Part shown: positions 26,055 through 36,150 of the stretch, piece by piece
How the letters are laid out: each line of letters opens with the position of its first letter
How positions within the stretch are numbered: the stretch's first letter is position 1
Source of the DNA: Thiomicrorhabdus sp.
GTDB taxonomy: Bacteria; Pseudomonadota; Gammaproteobacteria; Thiomicrospirales; Thiomicrospiraceae
NCBI GenBank assembly: GCA_021648625.1
Contig: JAKISK010000008.1
Coordinates: 1 to 39,214, forward strand
Direction of reading: 5' to 3'
DNA: 39,214 nucleotides
Notes under the pieces: model-generated
The model's database searches: none
Told to the model about the DNA's origin: nothing
The model's input: the letters and a program-made list of their open reading frames with translations, nothing else
Position numbers and translations under genes: made by a program

Positions 26055-28703
26055 TCAAGCCAGTGACTTGGAAGCTATTTCATAGACATCTTTTGATAAA
26101 TTTGAATGATTTAAAATCTGCGTTAATGCGGATTTCATTTTAATACGTCTTTCTTTGTCATAACGTTGCCAATGTGTAAAGGGGGCGACAATTCGTGCCG
26201 CCACTTGAGGATTAATGCCATCCAATTTAAGAACTTGCTCGGCTAAAAACTCATACCCTTTGCCATCCAACCGATGAAAACCCAATAAGTTGAGTCGCCC
26301 AAAAACACCTAATACACTGCGTACTCGATTAGGATTGGTGTAAATAAAGTCTTCGTGCTTAACCAGTTCTTTAATGTGCTCAAGCGCGTGTCGATGATGT
26401 GACGCCGCTTGCAAGGCAAACCATTTATCTAAAACAAGCGTATCGTCCTTCCACTTTTCATAAAAATGCTGTAAACAAGCCGAACGCTCAGCATGATCCG
26501 TATGTGAAATGGCTTCTAAAGCCGCTAACACATCCGTCATATTATGACCACGTTCATACTGCAATCTTGCCAGCTCAAAGCCCGCAGGCAATAAGCTTAA
26601 ATAACGCAAACAAGCATTTTTTAATTTACGACGTGCAATGTCATCTTTATGGTATCGATAGATTTTTTTCTCCCCTCCCTCTAAACGCAGGTAAAGAGAC
26701 CGTAGTTCATCCCCGTAACATTGAGCCAACGCGGTTCTTAACCACAGATGAACATGGTAAACAGCGTCCACATTAATCTCTAAATACTGCTCTCCAATAT
26801 AGGTTAAATCGGGAAGCGTGATCATTAATGACGTTAAGGCGAAGTCTTCAGATGCGTTGTTCAACACGCCCAAAAAAACCGCTTTTAAGGTACTTGATAA
26901 GGTTAAAGGTTGCTTACTTTCATAATAACAAATATTTTCTTTTATCTCTTTCAGAGCCAACGATTGAAACGCTTCCCAGCGAACAAAGCTATCGGAATCT
27001 GCACGGGCTAATAAGCTAAGTTCCTCATCTGAATACGTATATTCCAAATGAATGGGTGCCGAAAATCCTCTTAAAAAAGAGGGAACTGGCTCATTTTTAA
27101 CCTCTGTAAATAAAAACGTATCCGTTTGCTCAGAGCACATCAACACCAATTCAAATTCAGACCCCGTTACTTTAGATTGACTTGGCGTGTCAGGTATTAA
27201 GCTTACGGACTCTCCCGACTTAGACAGCAAGCCAAAACGAACGGGAATAACCAAAGGTTTTTTTGTTTTTGGGGGGGTTGAGGAAACTTGTTGACAGGTA
27301 ATACGATAGGTTTGTTGCCGTTCGTTGTACTCCGTTACAATTTTTAGCACGGGCGTACCTGGCTGAATATACCACTGATGCATTTGAGACAGATCTTCTT
27401 GGTTTGCATCTTCCATCGCCTTTCTAAAATCAACAACGGTTACCGCTTGCCCATCATGGCGCTTAAAGTAAAGATCCATTCCTTTTCTAAAACCAGAGTC
27501 GCCTAACAACGTATGGTAAAGTCGCACCACTTCTGCCCCCTTTTCATACACGGTCATGGTGTAAAAGTTATTCATCTCAATGTAGGATTGAGGTTGAATG
27601 GGGTGTGACATAGGACCCGCGTCTTCAGGAAACTGATTACTTCGTAAGCGTTTTACATCCTCAATTCGTTTGACCGAGGGGGAAAGCATATCTGCTGTAA
27701 ATTCTTGATCTCTAAAAACCGTTAGCCCCTCTTTTAAGGTTAACTGAAACCAATCTCGACAGGTGACTCGGTTTCCTGTCCAATTATGAAAGTACTCGTG
27801 CGCAATCACCGCTTCGATTGCTTCATAATCCGCATCCGTTGCTGTCTCGGGCTTGGCTAATACAAATTTAGAGTTAAATACATTCAGCCCTTTGTTTTCC
27901 ATGGCGCCCATATTAAAATCATCCACGGCAACAATCATATAAATATCTAAATCATAAACAAGATCAAACCGCTGTTCATCCCATGCCATCGATTTTTTAA
28001 GCGACGCCATCGCATGTTGGCATTTATCTAAATTACGCGATTCAACATAAATTTTTAACGCAACCGTTCGGTTATCCATTGTAGTGTACGTATCCTCAAT
28101 GCACGCTAAATTTCCCGCAACCAATGCAAATAAGTAACAAGGCTTTTTAAATGGATCCTCCCAGATGGCATAATGGCGGTTATTTTCCAAATCACCTGAT
28201 TCAATCAAATTACCATTCGATAACAACACACCATTATGCGACTTGTCTGCAATAATTTTAGTCGTAAAGCGCGTTAACACATCTGGACGGTCTAAAAAAT
28301 ACGTTATTTTTCGAAAACCTTCGGCTTCACATTGAGTACAGTAATTACCACTGGTTCGATAAAGCCCTTCCAAAGCCGTATTATTTTCGGGAGCGATTTG
28401 AGTCACAATCACTAACTCAAAATCTACTTGACTCACCTCTAATAACAAAAGAGACTCCGTACACTGGCAAAGATCAATCACCTCTTTGCCATCCAAGAGC
28501 ACAGAGACTAACGTCAATCCTTCGCCATTCAACTGAACACGTCCCTCACCAGATACTCGATGAAACTGCATGGTATTTGTAACCATTGTTTTTTGAGGGT
28601 GCAGCTCAAACTCTAAATAAACCGATTCAATTTCAAATTCAGGTGCTTGGTATGCGTTTAAATAATGCGTTTTAAGGGGTTGTTCAGCAGTAAGTTTTGT
28701 CAT
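26055..28703 (-). CDS. pepN: Aminopeptidase N (M1 family)
   Basis: GAMENKGLNVFN, VIAHEYFHNWTGNRVTCRDWFQLTLKEGLTVFRDQEF zinc site. Confidence 0.97.
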   Translation of the reverse strand: MTKLTAEQPLKTHYLNAYQAPEFEIESVYLEFELHPQKTMVTNTMQFHRVSGEGRVQLNGEGLTLVSVLLDGKEVIDLCQCTESLLLLEVSQVDFELVIVTQIAPENNTALEGLYRTSGNYCTQCEAEGFRKITYFLDRPDVLTRFTTKIIADKSHNGVLLSNGNLIESGDLENNRHYAIWEDPFKKPCYLFALVAGNLACIEDTYTTMDNRTVALKIYVESRNLDKCQHAMASLKKSMAWDEQRFDLVYDLDIYMIVAVDDFNMGAMENKGLNVFNSKFVLAKPETATDADYEAIEAVIAHEYFHNWTGNRVTCRDWFQLTLKEGLTVFRDQEFTADMLSPSVKRIEDVKRLRSNQFPEDAGPMSHPIQPQSYIEMNNFYTMTVYEKGAEVVRLYHTLLGDSGFRKGMDLYFKRHDGQAVTVVDFRKAMEDANQEDLSQMHQWYIQPGTPVLKIVTEYNERQQTYRITCQQVSSTPPKTKKPLVIPVRFGLLSKSGESVSLIPDTPSQSKVTGSEFELVLMCSEQTDTFLFTEVKNEPVPSFLRGFSAPIHLEYTYSDEELSLLARADSDSFVRWEAFQSLALKEIKENICYYESKQPLTLSSTLKAVFLGVLNNASEDFALTSLMITLPDLTYIGEQYLEINVDAVYHVHLWLRTALAQCYGDELRSLYLRLEGGEKKIYRYHKDDIARRKLKNACLRYLSLLPAGFELARLQYERGHNMTDVLAALEAISHTDHAERSACLQHFYEKWKDDTLVLDKWFALQAASHHRHALEHIKELVKHEDFIYTNPNRVRSVLGVFGRLNLLGFHRLDGKGYEFLAEQVLKLDGINPQVAARIVAPFTHWQRYDKERRIKMKSALTQILNHSNLSKDVYEIASKSLA

Positions 28704-28722
28704 TTACAAATCTCAATAAACA

Positions 28723-28760
28723 AAAAAGCCTTTCTATCCATCAGGATAAAAAGGCTTTAA
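28723..28760. terminator. Rho-independent terminator between pal and pepN
   Basis: AAAAGCCTTTCTATCC-ATCA-GGATAAAAAGGCTTT flanked by A/T runs. Confidence 0.85.
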
Positions 28761-28793
28761 AAAAAGAAAACCCTAACAAAAGGGAATTAAGTT

Positions 28794-29333
28794 TTAATAT
28801 GAAAAAGTAGCACGGCGATTTTTAGACCATGCAGCTTCATTGTGTCCATCCACCGCAGGGTTCTCTTCCCCGTAGCTAACCACTTCAATACGGCTAGGAC
28901 TTACGCCTTCAGCAATCAAAGCACGCTGAACCGAATTAGCACGACGCTCTCCCAAAGCAATATTATACTCTCGTGTACCACGCTCATCACAATACCCTTT
29001 TATCGTCACTGTCGCAGTTGGCTCCAATGCCATATAGTCTGCATTTGCTTTAATTGTGCTATAGAACTGAGATGCCAAATCCGATTGATCGAAATCAAAA
29101 TAAACCACTTCACGCTTAACAATTGCCAGTAATTCTGCTTTTTGCTCTGCCAAGGTCTTAATTTTAGACTGCTTTACCTCACTAATATCCTGGTCTACCT
29201 GTTCAGGAAGATCATTAATGATCTGGTTTCGATCTACTGCACCCTCAGTAGGTTCTGGCGTAGAGCTACAACCCACCAGTGTAAACCCAACAAACCCAAC
29301 AACCAACAACTGTTTAATATTTCTTTTTAACAT
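28794..29333 (-). CDS. pal: Peptidoglycan-associated lipoprotein Pal
   Basis: Lipobox LVGC; OmpA-like VYFDFDQSDL...VTIKGYCDERGTREYNIALGERRANSV. Confidence 0.95.
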   Translation of the reverse strand: MLKRNIKQLLVVGFVGFTLVGCSSTPEPTEGAVDRNQIINDLPEQVDQDISEVKQSKIKTLAEQKAELLAIVKREVVYFDFDQSDLASQFYSTIKANADYMALEPTATVTIKGYCDERGTREYNIALGERRANSVQRALIAEGVSPSRIEVVSYGEENPAVDGHNEAAWSKNRRATFSY

Positions 29334-29776
29334 ACCTTTACATCCTAAATTCTTAATTTTTTATAGCGGCGATATACCGTAAACACAATTCAATATGCTT
29401 AACTTTGCACATTTTATTAAAAACAACCATTCCCCCTACAAAATAAAAGTGCAAGCAATTGATATGCATAGTGAATTAAAAAAGTATCATATCACCTTAA
29501 TGAGCCTTTGAAATTTTTTTTTAATCCATGGTACGCGTTTTTAAAAAAACATTCTAAACCCACTAATAACTTACGTTATCTACCTCTAAAAAACGCCCTA
29601 CTAACATGAAGCATTAAGTCTATACCTGAAAGCGAGGCGCCAAACCTATTTCAGGTTTAACCTACTGCCGTATTTTTAACCGCATAACGAAACTATCGAA
29701 AGCAAGCCTCCAATATTTTTGCTACGCGGTTAAAGTGAAATTTTTTAATTCCATCTTTAACGTTTAACAAAAAACC

Positions 29777-31372
29777 TTACATTACCCCTAAAGATTCCAA
29801 GACTTCAATGCTTAATTGACCATACGCCAAACCATTGGCTTTTTGGTATGCTCTAACTGCATTTAAGGTGTTTTTATTCCAAGTCCCATTAATGGCAGAA
29901 GCACCGCCTTTTAAATAACCAGAACCATATAGGCTACGCTGTAGCTTTGTAATAATTTCTTTTGAACGGTCTTTTTTACACAGCGTTGGTAGCTCTTGAA
30001 CATAGCCTACCTTACTCTCTTTACTGTTTTTAACCAGCTCAGGAATTCGACCTTTATAGTCACCTGGTATGACTTGATTAACATAACAGTTTTTAGTTTC
30101 TGATGTTTCAAACTGAACATTTGGTGTACTGTTTTGGGTATCCGTAGCATTAAGCGCCTCTGTAACCTCAGCTTTAGGAACAGAAACCACTTTTGGTTCA
30201 ACCTTAGGAACAGGAACCGCTTTTGGCTCAACCTTAGGAATAACGACAGGTTTAGGTTCTGGTACAACAATTTTTTGTGGCTCAGGGATTATGTTAGGCT
30301 CAGGAACAATAGAGGGCTGAGAAAGTTTAGGTTCAGGCTTCTCTACTTGCTTTGGCGGAACAAATACTGGCTCCGCTTTTTCAATTTGTCCAACATCTGG
30401 TGGTACTTCAGAGTTCAAAAGCTTACTCGAACCTTTACGGTTTACAACATCAGAATATTGAAAAACACCTAAATCAACCAATGATTCAATACTTAATTGA
30501 CCATAAGCCAAACCTTTTGATTTTTGATAATTAATTAATGAATTTAAGGTGTTAACCCCCCAAATACCATCAATAACTTCTAAATCATGTGGCGGGCTTG
30601 GCTTTAAAAAACCTTGCTCACTTAAAGAAATTTGTAACTGTTTAATAATTTCAGGACTGCGACTCCACTTACACAAGGTAGGCAAACGAATGGAATCTCC
30701 TGCTTGCGCATTTGAATTAAGTATTTCTGGCAGTGAGCCTGAATAAGAACCTGGAATCGTTTGACCCGCAACACATTGCCTAATAACAGTATCAAATGAT
30801 TGTGTACTTGGAGAGCTATAATAAGAGACTTCTTGATTTGCGTAAGACACTTCTTGGTTTGATGCCACAAACGGTTCGCTTACCTCCTCATCAACAGGCG
30901 CACTATAAACCTCTTCACTCACTTGCGCAACCTCAGCAGGCGGTGCTATTTCTTCAACGACAACAGCGGTTTTTGGTTGCTCTTCTGTTTGTGCATAAAT
31001 ATTTTTCCATTGTTCTAACAATGGATCTGATGAAGTATTTTCTTGTTCTAATGTTTCGGTAACGGATGGGGTCGAAGCAACACTCGGTAGGTTATTAGCA
31101 TCTTGAACTGGCTGCTCAAGTGTATCTATTTTAGACTCTAATTGATTAATCTTAATCTCAGAAAAACGTTTATCATCTTGGTTTTGCTCTGCAAGTTCCG
31201 CCATTACTCTAGCACGCTCTTCTGCCTTGGCTTTTTCAATCAATAAATCCACGTACGCTGGGGACATAGCAGGTTTATATGTTGTGTCTGGATTTGTAGG
31301 CGCAGAAAAACAACCCGCCAAAGAGAGAATCGAACCACAAATAACCGTTAATTTAAAAAGCTTCATAACCAA
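29777..31372 (-). CDS. Lipoprotein with two duplicated peptidoglycan-binding-like modules and a Pro/Val/Glu-rich linker
   Basis: Lipobox LAGC; two copies of (C)-x-IPG(D/S)Y-x-G-x-(I/L)PE...LPTLCK...GLAYGQLSIE-x-L-x-x-LGV. Confidence 0.85.
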   Translation of the reverse strand: MVMKLFKLTVICGSILSLAGCFSAPTNPDTTYKPAMSPAYVDLLIEKAKAEERARVMAELAEQNQDDKRFSEIKINQLESKIDTLEQPVQDANNLPSVASTPSVTETLEQENTSSDPLLEQWKNIYAQTEEQPKTAVVVEEIAPPAEVAQVSEEVYSAPVDEEVSEPFVASNQEVSYANQEVSYYSSPSTQSFDTVIRQCVAGQTIPGSYSGSLPEILNSNAQAGDSIRLPTLCKWSRSPEIIKQLQISLSEQGFLKPSPPHDLEVIDGIWGVNTLNSLINYQKSKGLAYGQLSIESLVDLGVFQYSDVVNRKGSSKLLNSEVPPDVGQIEKAEPVFVPPKQVEKPEPKLSQPSIVPEPNIIPEPQKIVVPEPKPVVIPKVEPKAVPVPKVEPKVVSVPKAEVTEALNATDTQNSTPNVQFETSETKNCYVNQVIPGDYKGRIPELVKNSKESKVGYVQELPTLCKKDRSKEIITKLQRSLYGSGYLKGGASAINGTWNKNTLNAVRAYQKANGLAYGQLSIEVLESLGVM

Positions 31373-31477
31373 CCTTTATATCACTTATCAGATAATGACC
31401 TTTCGTACAAAAAGGCCTAAAAATAAAACTAAAACATATTCTATGACATATCATGCATAAAATCACTTATTCAAACT

Positions 31478-31518
31478 AAAAAAAACCACATAGAACGAAG
31501 GTTCAATGTGGATTTTTA
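31478..31518 (-). terminator. Rho-independent terminator of acnB
   Basis: Minus strand CCACATTGAACCTTCGTTCTATGTGGTTTTTTTT. Confidence 0.8.
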
Positions 31519-31545
31519 ATTTATTTAGGTAACACAAATAAAATG

Positions 31546-34122
31546 TTAACCAACGGCCACCCCTATTTCAGATAACGACTTAGGCGACTTTACGTCATAG
31601 GTCGCAATTTCATCAAACTGTAAATAACGATACACATCATCGGCCATCGTATCGAGTAGACCCACCTCTTTTAGATATTCCTCTTTCGTTGGTAGCTTAC
31701 CTAACGCCGCACACACCGCCGCCAGTTCCGCCGAACCTAGGTAAACATTTGCACCGTCACCTAAACGATTTGGAAAGTTTCGTGTTGAGGTAGAAAAGAC
31801 GGTAGACTCCGCGGCAACCCGCGCTTGGTTCCCCATACAGAGAGAGCAACCTGGAGATTCTGTACGCGCACCTACTTTACCGTAGATACTGTAATATCCC
31901 TCTTCAATCAACTGACGCTCATCCATTTTAGTCGGTGGTGCAATCCAAAGACGTGTTGGAAGAACCGTGCCCATGTTTTCAAGGACTTTACCTGCGGCAC
32001 GAAAATGACCAATATTGGTCATGCAAGAGCCAATAAAGACTTCATCAATTGGCGTACCCGCCACATCTGATAATAATTTCACGTCATCAGGATCATTTGG
32101 ACACGCTACGATTGGCTCTTTAATCTCGTCAAGATCAATTTCAATTATTTCGGCATACTGAGCGTCGGAGTCAGCACTTAATAAAACAGGGTTCGCAATC
32201 CAAGCTAGCATTTCATCACGACGACGCAATAAGGTACGCGCGTCAGCGTAGCCATTATCCACCATCCAGTTAATAAGCGTAACATTGGACTTTAAATACT
32301 CAATAATGGGCCCTTCAGAGAGTTTAACCACACACCCATTTGCCGAACGCTCTGCTGACGCATCGGATAGTTCAAACGCTTGCTCAACTTTAAGATGTTC
32401 AAGCCCTTCAATTTCTAATACACGACCATTAAAAACGTTCTTTTTTCCTTTCTTTTCAACCGTCATCAATCCCAGTTGAATCGCTTTATAAGGAATGGCA
32501 TTCACCAAGTCACGTAACGTAATACCTGGTTGCATTTTGCCTTTAAAACGTACTAAAACCGATTTTGGCATATTCAACGGCATAACACCCAAGGTGGCAC
32601 CAAAGGCAACCAGACCCGAGCCAGCAGGAAACGAAATACCAATTGGAAAACGGGTGTGAGAGTCACCACCGGTACCAACGGTATCAGGCAGTAACAAACG
32701 ATTTAGCCATGAGTGAATAACCCCGTCACCAGGGTGCAAAGCCACGCCACCACGGCTTGTCATAAAGTCTGGTAAGGAGTGTTGCAACTGAATATCGACG
32801 GGTTTTGGATAGGCCGAAGTATGACAAAACGACTGCATAACCAAATCGGCAGAGAACCCTAAACAAGCGAGTTCTTTCATCTCATCACGCGTCATCGCGC
32901 CCGTGGTATCTTGAGAGCCAACGGTTGTCATGTGTGGCTCACAATACATTCCAGGACGAACCCCTTCAATGCCACTCGCTTTACCGACCATTTTTTGTGC
33001 CAGTGTATAACCATGGTCAGATTGGGATTTATCTTGAGGGCGTATAAAGACATCCGAAGGTACCAATCCTAAATCGGCACGTGCTTTATCGGTTAAACCA
33101 CGTCCAATAATCAGAGGGACTCGACCACCTGCACGTACTTCATCAGGCATCGTATCAGGTGCCAACTCAAACGTTGAGATCGTTTCGCCTGCTTCATTGG
33201 TCACTTTTCCTGTGTAGGGATGAATCGTAATCACATCCCCCATATTCATCGCTTCTACGTCACATTCGATAGGCAGTGAACCAGAATCTTCGGCTGTATT
33301 GAAAAAAATAGGGGCAATTTTACTGCCTAACACCACGCCACCTTGGCGTTTATTTGGGACATAAGGAATGTCATGTCCAAAAAACCACATGACCGAATTC
33401 ATCGCTGATTTACGAGAGGAACCCGTTCCAACCACATCCCCCACATACGCGACCATGTGCCCTTTTGCTTTTAACGCTTCCATCACACTTTCTACATTTT
33501 CAATGCGTGTTTTCAGCATCTCTTTCGCATGCAGTGGAATGTCTGGGCGCGACCAAGCGGCCGTTGCAGGGGAAAGGTCATCGGTATTGGTTTCGCCCTC
33601 TACTTTAAAGACCGTGACCGTAATCTCTTCAGGCATTTTAGGTTTTGACGTAAACCACTCGGCTTCTGCCCATGACTTCATCACTTGCATGGCGTAATCA
33701 TTGGTTTTCGATTTTTCAACCACATCATGATACGCATCGTAAACCAGTAACGTTTTAGATAATGCCGCAACAGCCGCTTCGGCAATCTGAGTATCTATAC
33801 TGTCCAATAGGTCAATTAATGGTTGTACGTTATAACCACCCAGCATGGTGCCTAATAAAACCACCGCGTCAACACTTGAAACAAATGAAACAGATACCTT
33901 TCCTTTCGCTATATCCGCTAAAAAAGCAGCTTTAACATAAGAAGCTTCATCGACACCAGGTGGTACTCTATGCGTTAATAATTCGAGTAAAAATGCTTCT
34001 TCACCCGCAGGAGGGTTTTTGATTAACTCAACCAACTGCCCCGTCTGTTCTGCATTTAAAGGCAACGGCGGCAAGCCTTCTTCTGAGCGTTCGGCAACAT
34101 GACTACGGTAAGAATCTAACAT
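31546..34122 (-). CDS. acnB: Aconitate hydratase B
   Basis: 858 aa; AcnB domain order and motifs ([62 protein letters not shown]). Confidence 0.97.
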   Translation of the reverse strand: MLDSYRSHVAERSEEGLPPLPLNAEQTGQLVELIKNPPAGEEAFLLELLTHRVPPGVDEASYVKAAFLADIAKGKVSVSFVSSVDAVVLLGTMLGGYNVQPLIDLLDSIDTQIAEAAVAALSKTLLVYDAYHDVVEKSKTNDYAMQVMKSWAEAEWFTSKPKMPEEITVTVFKVEGETNTDDLSPATAAWSRPDIPLHAKEMLKTRIENVESVMEALKAKGHMVAYVGDVVGTGSSRKSAMNSVMWFFGHDIPYVPNKRQGGVVLGSKIAPIFFNTAEDSGSLPIECDVEAMNMGDVITIHPYTGKVTNEAGETISTFELAPDTMPDEVRAGGRVPLIIGRGLTDKARADLGLVPSDVFIRPQDKSQSDHGYTLAQKMVGKASGIEGVRPGMYCEPHMTTVGSQDTTGAMTRDEMKELACLGFSADLVMQSFCHTSAYPKPVDIQLQHSLPDFMTSRGGVALHPGDGVIHSWLNRLLLPDTVGTGGDSHTRFPIGISFPAGSGLVAFGATLGVMPLNMPKSVLVRFKGKMQPGITLRDLVNAIPYKAIQLGLMTVEKKGKKNVFNGRVLEIEGLEHLKVEQAFELSDASAERSANGCVVKLSEGPIIEYLKSNVTLINWMVDNGYADARTLLRRRDEMLAWIANPVLLSADSDAQYAEIIEIDLDEIKEPIVACPNDPDDVKLLSDVAGTPIDEVFIGSCMTNIGHFRAAGKVLENMGTVLPTRLWIAPPTKMDERQLIEEGYYSIYGKVGARTESPGCSLCMGNQARVAAESTVFSTSTRNFPNRLGDGANVYLGSAELAAVCAALGKLPTKEEYLKEVGLLDTMADDVYRYLQFDEIATYDVKSPKSLSEIGVAVG

Positions 34123-34203
34123 GGTAAAGTTCTCCTAATAAGATTTTAATTTGGCGGTATTCTAACATATCAAGACCTTGATACGAATGGAGGGGGAGGG
34201 AAA

Positions 34204-34518
34204 TTAAAGCAACAAATCCCCAAAGCCCCAGATCAAAGTTCCCAATACCAAGGTGACGTGTGAAATCCATACTTTTTTCATGTGCCATTTAGAGGGGGTT
34301 AAATCGGGCATATCCATGTCCGCATCCACTTTTTCTAAGCGGTCATATAAACGATCCAGTTCGCCGTGCAACAAACGGTACTCACTCATTGCGGCCAACA
34401 ACACCACCAAGCTTCCAAAACGAGCGAACCATAATGGCTCTAACCAGATGCCTAAAACCAACCCAATGGCACCCAAAACCCATGCCAAAACCAACAATAA
34501 ACCACTTTTCTTTTTCAA
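34204..34518 (-). CDS. Small membrane protein of unknown function
   Basis: Hydrophobic segments at N-terminus, middle and C-terminus of a 104 aa ORF. Confidence 0.65.
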   Translation of the reverse strand: MKKKSGLLLVLAWVLGAIGLVLGIWLEPLWFARFGSLVVLLAAMSEYRLLHGELDRLYDRLEKVDADMDMPDLTPSKWHMKKVWISHVTLVLGTLIWGFGDLLL

Positions 34519-34533
34519 TGTACTGCCTTAATA

Positions 34534-35364
34534 TTAAATGTTTTTTCTTCGTTTTACCTCTTCAAATGCTGCATTAATCTCTTGCATCTTTTCGGTACCT
34601 TTACGAATTTCTTCATCGTCCATACCCTGCCCATGCATATAATCTGGATGATGCGATTTGACTAACTTTCGGTACGCCCTTTTAATCACTGTAAATTCAT
34701 CTTCTTCGGTACAGCCTAGCTCTTTATAAGGATCTTTATCAAAGGGGTAGGCACCTGCTTGCCCACCTCCCATCACCTGGCTAATCATATTTTTAATTTG
34801 TTCATCGGTAAAGGTTAATACTTGACCGATCTCTTCCACCACCGCTCGCGTGTTATCCGACAAACCGTCTAATGATGCAAAGGTAATCAGCTGAAAAAAC
34901 ACACCCGCTCGCACCTGCTCATTAGTCTTACTTAATGACTGACAATAGTATTGAATCGACTGTACATCATCTTTTGCTTTATTGGCCAAAGCAAACAGCT
35001 TTCGTTTTGTGTTGTCAATTAAAACCGTTGGCACGCGAGCCTGCTTCATCCCTGCCAGCATCGTTTTAATGGTGTCGCTCATAAACTCCACCTCAACTTT
35101 ACTGACTTTTCCGTCGCTCTTAGCCACTTTGGCCATTAACGCAATCACCTCTTCTGGAATGGATAAACGACTTTTTGAATACTCGTTGCTTGAAAAGTTT
35201 TTATACGCATCCGCAAACCCATTGCTGTCTTTAACGGAACCATAAATATTGCGCCCTAAATCGATAACATTTCTCAGCAACTTAAGCATCAGCTTAAAAA
35301 CACTAAAAAAGAGAATCAGCACAACCAGTAAGATACCAATAATGAATTTTAAAAAACGTGCCAT
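34534..35364 (-). CDS. TerB-like plus C-terminal J-domain protein (DjlA-like)
   Basis: TM N-terminus; TerB-like region (VIALMAKVAKSDGKVSKVEVEFM); J-domain HPD motif (VKSHHPDYMHGQG). Confidence 0.88.
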   Translation of the reverse strand: MARFLKFIIGILLVVLILFFSVFKLMLKLLRNVIDLGRNIYGSVKDSNGFADAYKNFSSNEYSKSRLSIPEEVIALMAKVAKSDGKVSKVEVEFMSDTIKTMLAGMKQARVPTVLIDNTKRKLFALANKAKDDVQSIQYYCQSLSKTNEQVRAGVFFQLITFASLDGLSDNTRAVVEEIGQVLTFTDEQIKNMISQVMGGGQAGAYPFDKDPYKELGCTEEDEFTVIKRAYRKLVKSHHPDYMHGQGMDDEEIRKGTEKMQEINAAFEEVKRRKNI

Positions 35365-35387
35365 TTAACTCACTTCCTACGCAATCG

Positions 35388-35891
35388 TTATATAATTAAC
35401 CACTGAGCTGTCCATATTGCCATCAAAGCAAACAGTGCTGCAAATACGTCATCTAACATAATTCCAAACCCACCCTGTACCTTTTGGTCAATCCAATTGA
35501 TAGGCCAAGGTTTCCAAATATCAAATACCCTAAAGGCGATAAAAGCCAACACCCAATACAATACGCTTTGTTCAGGCAACAACACTAATACTAGCCATAT
35601 GCCAATAAATTCATCCCAAACAATGCCACCATGATCATGCACCCCCAATAATTTGGAAGATTGACCACAAATAAAACTGCCAAACAGTGTGCCTAATAAT
35701 AAGACCCCCCATGCCAGCCATTCACTCCATAATAAAACGGGAAGAAAAAGCAGTAAGCCCAGCAAAGTCCCTGCCGTTCCAGGCGCCTTTTTAGCCAAGC
35801 CTGAACCAAAACCAAAGCCAAGCAATAACACAGGTTTAGCGAGTAAATCAGCCATACTTGGAACAGGGGGGGGGGGATTTTTTTGTGCCAT
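35388..35891 (-). CDS. pgpA: Phosphatidylglycerophosphatase A
   Basis: FGFGSGLAKKAPGTAGTLLGL..., HDHGGIVWDEFIGIWL, FRVFDIWKPWPINWIDQKVQGGFGIMLDDVFAAL. Confidence 0.95.
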   Translation of the reverse strand: MAQKNPPPPVPSMADLLAKPVLLLGFGFGSGLAKKAPGTAGTLLGLLLFLPVLLWSEWLAWGVLLLGTLFGSFICGQSSKLLGVHDHGGIVWDEFIGIWLVLVLLPEQSVLYWVLAFIAFRVFDIWKPWPINWIDQKVQGGFGIMLDDVFAALFALMAIWTAQWLII

Positions 35892-35914
35892 TGCTTAAAA
35901 CTCTGTTACAAACG

Positions 35915-35944
35915 AAAACAGCGTTAAATTAACGCTGTTTTTGT
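35915..35944. terminator. Hairpin terminator in the argG-pgpA interval
   Basis: AAAACAGCGTTAAATTAACGCTGTTTTT. Confidence 0.75.
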
Positions 35945-35979
35945 TCAAAAGTACCAAAAATGAATTAAAAGATCTCTAA

Positions 35980-36142
35980 CCCTAATCCCCAGATAGAAAA
36001 TACGTTTATAGCACAAACCCTTGCCGCACCTAGTAAATTCAAAAAAAGACGCATCACCAATAAGGTGACATTGTTTTTTTTGAGTTCACTATGCACATCA
36101 ACCGTTTGCACTCTAATTCGCATTTCTATCTGGGGATTAGGG
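35980..36142. mobile_element. Palindromic fold-back (MITE-like) element P3, ~163 bp
   Basis: CCCTAATCCCCAGATAGAAA ... TTTCTATCTGGGGATTAGGG; arms pair through to central TCACC-AATAA-GGTGA; 5-bp direct repeats TCTAA at 35975-35979 and 36143-36147. Confidence 0.85.
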
Positions 36143-36150
36143 TCTAAATA

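Noticed and set aside
30134-30472. 112-aa plus-strand ORF rich in Asn/Arg/Phe/Trp opposite the lipoprotein linker
   Set aside because: Low-complexity composition mirrors the antisense of the Pro/Val/Glu repeat linker; artefact of the repeat.
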